From contig JAUOPI010000023.1 in the NCBI GenBank assembly GCA_030546905.1, positions 1-55,927 on the forward strand: a stretch of 55,927 bases of DNA, in the 5' to 3' direction. The DNA comes from Granulosicoccaceae sp. 1_MG-2023 (GTDB taxonomy: Bacteria > Pseudomonadota > Gammaproteobacteria > Granulosicoccales > Granulosicoccaceae). The notes below the pieces were generated by a model, which searched no databases, was not told where the DNA came from, and was given only the letters and a program-made list of their open reading frames with translations. The position numbers were made by a program, and so were the translations under genes. Position 1 is the stretch's first letter. The number at the start of each line of letters is the position of its first letter. Shown here in pieces: positions 46,101-53,395 of this stretch.

Positions 46101-46724
46101 TATCTTTGTGTATACGGAATGGAAGGTCCGGGCGGATACCAGTTCGTCGGCCGGACCCTGCAGATGTGGAACCGCTACCGACGCACCCGCGAGTTTACCC
46201 AACCCTGGCTACTGCGGTTTTTTGACCAGATCCGTTTCTATGAAGTCTCGCATGATGAACTACAGCAGATCCGGCGTGACTTCCCGCAAGGCCGCTACCC
46301 CTTACGGATCGAAGAAACCACCTTCAGCCTGAACGACTATGAAGCTTTTGTGCAGGACAATCAGCCCGCCATCACACGCTTTCGTCAGCAGCGCGAAGCC
46401 GCCTTCGCCGCAGAACTGGCGAACTGGCATGCCACCGGCCAGTTCAATTACGAAGCCCAGGAGGCGGCCCCCGAAGAGGACGGACAAAACCACTGGGCGG
46501 AAAACACCACGGTTGTCGACAGCCCGGTCGCCGGTAGTGTCTGGCAATCACTGGTCAGCGAAGGGGATAGCGTCAGCGAAGGCCAGATCGTCACGATTCT
46601 GGAATCCATGAAAATGGAAATCCCTGTCTATGCCTCACAGAGCGGCACTATCGGTCGCCTGCTGCGCAACGCCGGTGATCCGGTCCGCGCCGGCCAGGCC
46701 TTACTCACTATTGAAGAAGCGTAA
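43122..46724 (+). CDS. Biotin-dependent urea/guanidine carboxylase
   Basis: A 1200-residue single-chain biotin carboxylase. A biotin carboxylase domain (about 1-450: ATP-grasp with [38 protein letters not shown]) leads to a carboxyltransferase made of KipA/KipI-like halves (about 460-780 and 800-1080, ending with [25 protein letters not shown]). The biotin carrier domain closes the chain with biotinyl-Lys1164 in ESMKMEI. Urea and guanidine carboxylases share this layout. Because both deiminase-type DUF1989 genes and allophanate hydrolase are present, guanidine is the more likely substrate, giving carboxyguanidine at the cost of ATP and bicarbonate. Urea remains possible. Confidence 0.92.
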   Translation: [1200 protein letters not shown]

Positions 46725-46738
46725 ACGGAACCCCGACT

Positions 46739-48547
46739 ATGACATCCATCGACATGAGTATCCGTGGTTTACAAGCCGCGTACGCCAGCGGCGAGCTGAC
46801 CCCGGAGGGGCTGCTGCAAAAAATCCGTCTGGCGGCCGAAAGCCATGCGCAGCGGAATATTTTCATTCACCTGCTCACGGACGACGAGCTGGCGCCCTAT
46901 CTCGCAGCGCTGGCCGGTAAAGATCCCGACGAGCACCCGCTGTGGGGCATCCCCTTTGCAATCAAAGACAATATTGATCTGGCGGGCATACCGACAACTG
47001 CGGCCTGCCCGCAATTCGCTTACACTCCGGAACACTCGGCACAGGTCGTCGCGCGTCTGATCGACGCCGGTGCCATACCCTTGGGCAAAACCAATCTGGA
47101 CCAGTTTGCGACCGGGCTGAACGGCACACGTTCGCCTTACGGCCCCTGTAAAAACAGCTTCGATCCGGCCTATATCAGCGGTGGCTCAAGCGCCGGTTCT
47201 TCGGTCGCTGTTGCACTTGCACTGGCCAGTTTCAGCCTCGGTACCGACACCGCCGGCTCCGGGCGGGTACCGGCTTGCTTTAATAATCTGGTCGGGCTGA
47301 AACCGAGTATCGGGCTGCTGTCGGCCAGCGGGATGTTGCCGGCCTGCCGCAGTCTCGATTGCATGACCGTATTCGCCTACAACTGTGATGATGCCGATAC
47401 CGTACTGAGCGTGGCAGAAGGCTTTGACGCAAACGACGGCTACAGCCGCCCCAATACCTATGCCAACAGCAAACGTCATTACGGCCTGCGTCAGGGGCCT
47501 CTGAAAGTCGGCGTGATCCCGGAATCACAGTTGCAGTTCTTCGGCAGTGACAGCTATCAGAAAGCCTACCGCGAGACGCTGAAAGCCCTGCAGGAAGACG
47601 GCTTTAGCTTTGTTGAAATCGACTACGCGCCCTTCGATGAAGCGGCCCGGTTGCTGTACGAAGGGCCCTGGGTTGCAGAACGCTATCTGGCCACATTGCC
47701 CTTGATCGAGGAGGACCCGCAGGCCGTCTTTCCGGTAGTGCGCGACATTATCGCCCCCGGCGGCAAACCGCCGGCAACCGCCTTATTCAAAGCCGAATAC
47801 CGTCTGCACGAGCTGAAACAAGCGGCGCTGGCTCAGCTGAAGGGGCTTGATTGTCTGCTGACGCCGACGGCGGGCCGGCACTTCTCGATTGCCGAGATGC
47901 TTGAAGAACCTGTTCTGCGCAACAGTCAGCTCGGCTATTACACCAACTTTATGAACCTGCTGGACATGGCCGCCGTCGCCGTACCGACCGCGATGACTGA
48001 AACCGGTATGCCGTTCGGCATTACGCTGGCCGGTCCGGCCTTGCAGGACCGTGCTTTGCTTTCCATCGGCAACCGGATACAACAAGCCCTGCCCTTGCCC
48101 ATGGGGGCGACCGGCCTGGCCCAGCCAGCGCTGAGCACGACACCGGTCGGCAATACGGACAGTATTGATCTGCTGGTTTGCGGCGCCCATCTGGACGGCC
48201 TGCCGTTGAACTGGCAGTTACGCGAACGCGGCGCCACGCTTAAACAGGTCACGCGCACCGCGCCTGTGTACCGCATGTATGCCCTGGCCGGCGGTCCGCC
48301 GCACCGTCCGGGCCTGATCCTTGATGAAGAACACGGCGCGGCCATTGAGGTGGAAATCTGGTCTGTCCCGGCAGCGGAATTCGGCAGCTTTGTGGCCCGC
48401 ATCCCCGCACCGCTCGGCATCGGCAAAGTCAGGCTTGATGATGGCAGCGCGGTTTGTGGTTTTATCTGCGAACCGCACGCCATCGGCGACGCCGAAGAGA
48501 TTACGGCCTTCGGCGGCTGGAAGCACTGGATGGCCGCCAGACTCTGA
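46739..48547 (+). CDS. atzF: Allophanate hydrolase
   Basis: A 602-residue two-domain enzyme. The amidase-signature domain (about 1-440) has the catalytic triad Lys76 (IPFAIKDNID), the cis-serine in GGSSAGSS (150-155) and the nucleophile Ser174 (TDTAGSGR). The C-terminal domain (about 470-600; VCGAHLDGLPLNWQLRERGA, AYGMYALAG-like segment) has the fold that decarboxylates the intermediate in AtzF. It splits allophanate into two ammonia and two CO2 overall. It is the last gene of the operon, 14 bases after the carboxylase, and completes the pathway that feeds ammonia to GlnT. A hairpin without T-run follows. Confidence 0.92.
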   Translation: MTSIDMSIRGLQAAYASGELTPEGLLQKIRLAAESHAQRNIFIHLLTDDELAPYLAALAGKDPDEHPLWGIPFAIKDNIDLAGIPTTAACPQFAYTPEHSAQVVARLIDAGAIPLGKTNLDQFATGLNGTRSPYGPCKNSFDPAYISGGSSAGSSVAVALALASFSLGTDTAGSGRVPACFNNLVGLKPSIGLLSASGMLPACRSLDCMTVFAYNCDDADTVLSVAEGFDANDGYSRPNTYANSKRHYGLRQGPLKVGVIPESQLQFFGSDSYQKAYRETLKALQEDGFSFVEIDYAPFDEAARLLYEGPWVAERYLATLPLIEEDPQAVFPVVRDIIAPGGKPPATALFKAEYRLHELKQAALAQLKGLDCLLTPTAGRHFSIAEMLEEPVLRNSQLGYYTNFMNLLDMAAVAVPTAMTETGMPFGITLAGPALQDRALLSIGNRIQQALPLPMGATGLAQPALSTTPVGNTDSIDLLVCGAHLDGLPLNWQLRERGATLKQVTRTAPVYRMYALAGGPPHRPGLILDEEHGAAIEVEIWSVPAAEFGSFVARIPAPLGIGKVRLDDGSAVCGFICEPHAIGDAEEITAFGGWKHWMAARL

Positions 48548-48856
48548 CAGCCCGAACGGGCGCCTTGCAGCGGGGGACCGATCCCCGCTGCACAGGTGGT
48601 CACAACCGTAAAGTCGGCGCCTTTTCACAATCGCCGCAATACACAGCCCCGCAGAGGCTTTTCTTTATGATTTGTTCAGAGGCATAATGAAAGCGACTAT
48701 CTCTGCTTACCCACTACCTTGCCTATGAGAGCCGGCAAGGTCGGCGCTTCCGCCGTGATGCGATGGGCGGGAAATCCGCACTACAGGGGATGTTTTCATA
48801 CTGAAGGGACGCCCGGAAACGCCGGTCTGTCGGGACTCTAACTGACAGGAGGCATT
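48548..48856 (+). other. Intergenic region atzF-cfa with strong hairpin
   Basis: This 309-base stretch has no credible gene. At 48566-48592 TGCAGCGGGG and CCCCGCTGCA form a perfect ten-base-pair stem with a seven-base loop, 19 bases after the atzF stop; it has no T-run but probably marks the end of the long operon. The right half should hold the cfa promoter. AGGAGG at 48847-48852 is the cfa ribosome binding site. Confidence 0.55.
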
Positions 48857-50035
48857 ATGCGACTTCATAATCCGATCCACCTGCAGGAAGACGATCACGC
48901 GCCTGCGCCACCGGCTATTCTCGAATCACTGGCAAACACGGCCGGCATCCGCTTTAACGGCCCCGATCCCTGGGACATTCAGGTCCACGATCCGCAGGTT
49001 TATTCACGGATTCTGCACAGCGGCTCGCTCGGCTTCGGCGAGGCTTATGTGGACGGACTCTGGGATTGTGATTCAATCGATGCCCTGTTCCACCGCCTGC
49101 TCACCGCCGATATCGATACCCGCCTGGGCGGACTGGCCAAACTGCATTTCTACGCCGAAGCGCTCAAAGCCCAATTGCTTAATCTGCAGTCACGCAGCCG
49201 TGCATTTCAGGTCGGCGAGCAACACTACGACATCGGCAACGATGTCTACGAAGCAATGCTCGACCCGAGCATGAGCTACTCCTGCGCTTATTGGGAATGC
49301 GCGGTCAACCTGGCCGACGCGCAGCTGCACAAACTCGATATGATCTGCCAAAAGCTGCAACTGCAGCCCGGTGAAAAGCTGCTGGAAATCGGCTGCGGCT
49401 GGGGCGGACTGGCACGTCACGCCGCGCGCCACTACGGAGTGGAAGTCACCGGTATCACCGTCTCGCGCGAGCAGAAAAAACTCGCCGAAGAAATGTGCCG
49501 CGGCCTGCCGGTCAAAATCGAGCTGATTGACTACCGCGATCTGCAAGGCCGGTACGACAAAATCGTCTCGGTGGGCATGTTCGAACATGTGGGGCCGAAG
49601 AACTACGCCGTCTACTTCGACACTGCCAAGCGGCTCCTCAAAGACGACGGTCTTTTCCTGCTGCACACCATCGGCATTCACAAGACCTCACCCGCCGCCG
49701 ATCCCTGGATTCACAAATACATCTTCCGCAACGGCAAGCTGCCCTCCGCCGAAGAGATCGCCATCGCCCTGAACGATCGTTTTCTGATCGAAGACTGGCA
49801 CAACTTCGGCCAGGACTACGACCGCACGCTGATGGCCTGGTGGCACAACTTCGACGCCGCCTGGCCGGAACTGCGCCATCGCTACAGCCCGCAGTTCCGC
49901 CGCCAGTGGAAATACTATCTGCAAAGCTGCGCCGGGATTTTCCGCGCCCGGCGCGGACAGCTCTGGCAGCTGGTGCTCAGCAAACGTGAGCGGCAAGGCA
50001 CCTACCGTTCCATCCGCCACCGCAATGCCCTGTAA
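48857..50035 (+). CDS. cfa: Cyclopropane-fatty-acyl-phospholipid synthase
   Basis: A 392-residue SAM-dependent enzyme that adds a methylene group across the double bond of unsaturated phospholipid chains. The N-terminal lipid-binding part (GSLGFGEAYVDGLWDCDSI) precedes a methyltransferase core with YDIGNDVYEAMLDPSMSYSCAYW, the SAM loop LLEIGCGWGGLARHAA, SVGMFEHVGPKNY and the C-terminal FGQDYDRTLMAWW. It strengthens membranes in stationary phase, acid or salt stress. ATG 48857 follows AGGAGG at ideal distance. It is a single gene, convergent with bkdR, with REP array 2 between. Confidence 0.94.
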   Translation: MRLHNPIHLQEDDHAPAPPAILESLANTAGIRFNGPDPWDIQVHDPQVYSRILHSGSLGFGEAYVDGLWDCDSIDALFHRLLTADIDTRLGGLAKLHFYAEALKAQLLNLQSRSRAFQVGEQHYDIGNDVYEAMLDPSMSYSCAYWECAVNLADAQLHKLDMICQKLQLQPGEKLLEIGCGWGGLARHAARHYGVEVTGITVSREQKKLAEEMCRGLPVKIELIDYRDLQGRYDKIVSVGMFEHVGPKNYAVYFDTAKRLLKDDGLFLLHTIGIHKTSPAADPWIHKYIFRNGKLPSAEEIAIALNDRFLIEDWHNFGQDYDRTLMAWWHNFDAAWPELRHRYSPQFRRQWKYYLQSCAGIFRARRGQLWQLVLSKRERQGTYRSIRHRNAL

Positions 50036-50048
50036 CAAGTGGTCGCCT

Positions 50049-50452
50049 GTAGGAGCCGCTACAGCGGCGACCAACGGTGCATGACCGAAACTCCGGCAAA
50101 GTCGCCTGTATACAGGCTCCTACAACCACCTGTAGGAGCCGCTATAGCGGCGACAGCGGTGCCGACCAAACCTCCGCAAGTCGCCTGCATGCAGGCTCCT
50201 ACAACCACCTGTAGGAGCCGCTATAGCGGCGACAACGGTGCATGACCAAACCTCCGCAAGGTCGCCTGTGTACAGGCTCCTACAACACCCTGTAGGAGCC
50301 GCTATAGCGGCGACAGCGGTGCCGACCAAACCTCCGCATCGCGCAAGGTCGCCTGTATACAGGCTCCTACAACTGCCTGTAGGAGCCGCTACAGCGGCGA
50401 CCAACGGTGCGTGACCAAACCTCCGCAAGGTCGCCTGCATGCAGGCTCCTAC
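50049..50452. repeat. REP/BIME array 2, five units
   Basis: Five units begin at 50049, 50132, 50211, 50292 and 50379; each is 71-79 bases with only 8-9 bases between units. The head is GTAGGAGC with stem GCCGC-TACA/TATA-GCGGC and GAC. The tail, on the minus strand, is GTAGGAGC with stem GCCTG-N4-CAGGC and GAC, identical in design to array 1. A partial gtcgcct at 50042-50048 runs into the first head and looks like the stub of a lost tail. The last tail reaches into the end of bkdR and supplies its TAG stop codon. The array lies between two convergent genes. Confidence 0.93.
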
Positions 50453-50913
50453 AGAGGCACTTCGGTGGTTTGTTTTAGCGGCGAGAGCGCCATCATGGAG
50501 GTCACCTCACGCACCATCGGCAGGGGCGCGAGACGATCGAAATAAAATTCCTGGTAGGTGTCCAGATCCGGCACCAGAATTTTCAGCATGCAATCCACAT
50601 CGCCGATCAGCAGATGACATTCCTGCACTTGCGGTAAGGCGTCGATTTCGCGTTTGAAATCAGCGATGGTCTCGCGCCGGTGATCGGTTAGTTTGATCTG
50701 GGTAAACACCGTCACACGCAGGCCCACCTTCTCCGGCTCGATCAGCGCGACCCGGCCGCGGATCGTGCCGTTCTTCTGCAATGCCTGAATCTTGCGCCAG
50801 CACGGCGACACGCTCATGCCGACCCGCTCGGCGATCTCCGCCACCGGCAAGGCGGCGTTCTGCTGCAGAACAGCAAGAATTCGCCGTTCCTGATCACCCA
50901 AGAGTTCGCTCAT
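50449..50913 (-). CDS. bkdR: Lrp/AsnC-family regulator BkdR
   Basis: A 154-residue Lrp-type regulator. The N-terminal helix-turn-helix spans about residues 5-60 (LPVAEIAERVGMSVSPCWRKIQ) and the RAM effector-binding domain about 70-145 (ECHLLIGDVDCMLKILVPDL). It is transcribed away from the branched-chain keto acid dehydrogenase genes, the same arrangement as bkdR in Pseudomonas putida, where it activates the bkd operon in response to branched-chain amino acids. ATG 50913 with GAGGA upstream is chosen. The TAG stop is part of a REP tail, so the last few residues may derive from the repeat insertion. Confidence 0.88.
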   Translation of the reverse strand: MSELLGDQERRILAVLQQNAALPVAEIAERVGMSVSPCWRKIQALQKNGTIRGRVALIEPEKVGLRVTVFTQIKLTDHRRETIADFKREIDALPQVQECHLLIGDVDCMLKILVPDLDTYQEFYFDRLAPLPMVREVTSMMALSPLKQTTEVPL

Positions 50914-51138
50914 ATTTTTCCTCTTTCTTGCCAAATACAGACAGGATATTTCCAATCTATCCCAAAAGAAGGCAAAACCAGAAACACTTTTCCCGATGAT
51001 ACAGCGTAGACTCAAATCCTGTAGCACAAAGCATCACTTTCCCACAGTTTGCAGCACGCAATCCGGAGCCGGACGGCAATCACAATCACAATAACGCCGC
51101 GGCCTGCTGCTGCCGGGGACCACCGAGGAGTACTGCGC
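50914..51138. promoter_or_regulatory. bkdR-bkdA1 divergent control region
   Basis: A 225-base gap between divergent genes. The part nearest bkdR is AT-rich with runs such as TTTTTCCTCTTTCTTG, a context suited to cooperative Lrp-type binding. I cannot define individual BkdR sites by eye. GAGGAG at 51125-51130 is the bkdA1 ribosome binding site. Confidence 0.5.
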
Positions 51139-52386
51139 ATGGAAACCATTCCCGAACAAACGCGACTGCATATCCCGCAGCCGGAAAGCCGGCCCGGCGA
51201 GCAACCGGACTTTTCCCGCATTGAGGTGCCTCATGCCGGCGAGGCCGGGCGGCCTGACCCACTGATCGATGCGCGGCAGATGCCGGATCTGTCACGCGCC
51301 CTGATCCGTGTGCTCAACCGTGAGAACAAGGCCGTCGGCCCCTGGGCTAACGGCATCAGTGCTGACACCCTGCGCGAAGGACTGAAACTGATGCTCACCA
51401 CACGCGTTTATGACGACCGGCTGTTCCGCGTACAGCGTCAGGGCAAGCTGTCCTTCTACGTCAAAAGCACCGGCGAGGAAGCGGTCTCGGTGGCCGCCGC
51501 CATGGCCCTGCGCTCAGGCGATATGCTGTTCCCCTCCTACCGGCAGCAGGGCTTGTTTATTGCCCGCGGCCATAATCTGGTGGACATGATGTGTCACTGC
51601 CTGTCCAACACCCGGGATGCGGCGCGGGGCCGGCAAATGCCGGTGATGTACACCTGGAAAGCCGGCAATATCTTCACCATCTCCGGCAATCTGGGCACCC
51701 AGTTGCCGCAGGCGGTGGGCTGGGCCATGGGCGCGGCTTACAAGAATCAGGACCATATCGCCGCCGGCTGGGTCGGCGACGGCACCACCGCCGAAGGCGA
51801 TTTCCATCACGCCCTGACCTTTGCCTCGGTCTATCAGGCACCGGTGATTCTGAATGTGGTGAACAACCAATGGGCGATTTCTTCCTATCAGGGCGTGGCC
51901 GGCGGCGAACACGCCACCTTTGCCGAACGCGGCAAGGGCTACGGCATACCGGCCCTGCGGGTCGATGGCAATGACTTTCTTGCGGTGCACGCGGCTACCC
52001 GCTGGGCCGCCGCACGGGCACGCAAGCTGGGCGGGCCAACACTGATCGAACACGTGACCTACCGCGTCGAAGCGCATTCAACCAGCGATGATCCGTCCGG
52101 CTACCGACCAATGGAAGAAGCACAAGCCTGGCCTCTCGGCGATCCCATCGAAAGACTCAAAGCCCACCTGATCGAGATCGGCGAGTGGTCCGAAGAACAA
52201 CACCGGCAGATGCACCGGACGATTGCCGAGAAAATGCAAGCCGCGTACAAGGAGGCCGAGACCTTCGGCACCCTCAACGACGGCCCGCAACTGCCCCGCG
52301 GCACCATGTTCGAGGACGTCTTCAAGCAGCCCCTGCCCCACCACATCCGCCAGCGTGCGCAACTGGAGGAAGAACACAATGACTAA
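51139..52386 (+). CDS. bkdA1: Branched-chain 2-oxoacid dehydrogenase E1 alpha
   Basis: A 415-residue thiamine-diphosphate-dependent E1 alpha subunit. The cofactor motif runs from GDGTTAEGDFHHA to VVNNQWAIS (GDG...NN), and the phosphorylation-loop-like YRVEAHSTSDDPSGYR follows. The N-terminal 60 residues (LHIPQPESRPGEQPDFSRI) match the BkdA1 extension rather than pyruvate dehydrogenase. With E1 beta it decarboxylates the 2-oxoacids of valine, leucine and isoleucine. ATG 51139 follows GAGGAG; the longer frame is not supported. The end overlaps bkdA2. Confidence 0.93.
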   Translation: METIPEQTRLHIPQPESRPGEQPDFSRIEVPHAGEAGRPDPLIDARQMPDLSRALIRVLNRENKAVGPWANGISADTLREGLKLMLTTRVYDDRLFRVQRQGKLSFYVKSTGEEAVSVAAAMALRSGDMLFPSYRQQGLFIARGHNLVDMMCHCLSNTRDAARGRQMPVMYTWKAGNIFTISGNLGTQLPQAVGWAMGAAYKNQDHIAAGWVGDGTTAEGDFHHALTFASVYQAPVILNVVNNQWAISSYQGVAGGEHATFAERGKGYGIPALRVDGNDFLAVHAATRWAAARARKLGGPTLIEHVTYRVEAHSTSDDPSGYRPMEEAQAWPLGDPIERLKAHLIEIGEWSEEQHRQMHRTIAEKMQAAYKEAETFGTLNDGPQLPRGTMFEDVFKQPLPHHIRQRAQLEEEHND

Positions 52387-53392
52387 CCGCAACATGATTC
52401 AGGCGCTCAACAGCGCCATGGACGTGGCACTCGGTCAGGACCCGAACACCCTGATCCTCGGTGAGGACGTGGGCTATTTCGGCGGCGTGTTCCGTTGCAC
52501 AGCCGGTCTGCAGAAGAAATACGGCCTGCACCGGGTGTTTGATACACCGATCGCCGAAGGCGGCATCGTCGCGGTGGCCATCGGCATGGGCGTGGCCGGT
52601 CTGCGCCCGGTGGTGGAAATCCAGTTTGCCGATTATGTCTACCCGGCGGTGGACCAGATTGTCAGCGAGCTGGCGCGTATCCGCTACCGCTCCGGCGGCG
52701 AGTACTTTGTCCCCATGACCATCCGCATGCCCTGCGGCGGCGGTATACGCGGCGGACAGACCCACTCGCAGAGCCCGGAAGGGATTTTTACCCATGTCTG
52801 CGGGCTGAAGACGGTCATTCCGTCCAATCCCTATGACGCCAAGGGCATGTTGCTCAGCGCGATTGAAGACGATGATCCGGTGATTTTTCTGGAACCCAAA
52901 CGCCTCTATAACGGCCCCTTCGACGGCGATCCGGACAAACCTGCGCTGAGCTGGACAGAGCACGCCGACGGTGAGGTGCCCGACGGGCATTACACCGTCC
53001 CGCTGGGTAAGGCAAGAGTGGTACGTCCCGGCCAGGCGCTGACACTGATCACTTACGGCACGCTGGTACACGTGGCACTGGCCGCCTGCGAGGCCAGCGG
53101 CATCGACGCCGAAGTCATCGATCTGCGCTCACTGGTGCCGCTGGACACCGACACCATTATGGCCTCGGTACAACGCACCGGACGCGCCGTGGTCGCGCAC
53201 GAGGCAACCCGTACCAGCGGCTTCGGCGCCGAGCTGGTGGCGCAGATTCAGGAAGACTGCTTCTGGCATCTGGAAGCCCCGGTCGAGCGCGTCACCGGCT
53301 GGGATACGCCCTACCCGCATGCGTTCGAATGGGACTACTTCCCCGGACAAAAACGCATGATCGCCGCCATGCGGCGCACACTGGAGGCTTGA
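52379..53392 (+). CDS. bkdA2: Branched-chain 2-oxoacid dehydrogenase E1 beta
   Basis: A 337-residue E1 beta subunit (transketolase pyrimidine-binding plus C-terminal domain). It has LILGEDVGYFGGVFRCTAGLQ, DTPIAEGGIVAVAIGMGVAGLRPV, the GGGIRGGQTHSQSPE loop and EATRTSGFGAEL near the end. It completes the E1 heterotetramer with the preceding gene product. ATG 52379 overlaps the bkdA1 stop by eight bases (ATGACTAA), so the two subunits are translationally coupled for equal dosage. Confidence 0.94.
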   Translation: MTNRNMIQALNSAMDVALGQDPNTLILGEDVGYFGGVFRCTAGLQKKYGLHRVFDTPIAEGGIVAVAIGMGVAGLRPVVEIQFADYVYPAVDQIVSELARIRYRSGGEYFVPMTIRMPCGGGIRGGQTHSQSPEGIFTHVCGLKTVIPSNPYDAKGMLLSAIEDDDPVIFLEPKRLYNGPFDGDPDKPALSWTEHADGEVPDGHYTVPLGKARVVRPGQALTLITYGTLVHVALAACEASGIDAEVIDLRSLVPLDTDTIMASVQRTGRAVVAHEATRTSGFGAELVAQIQEDCFWHLEAPVERVTGWDTPYPHAFEWDYFPGQKRMIAAMRRTLEA

Positions 53393-53395
53393 GCC

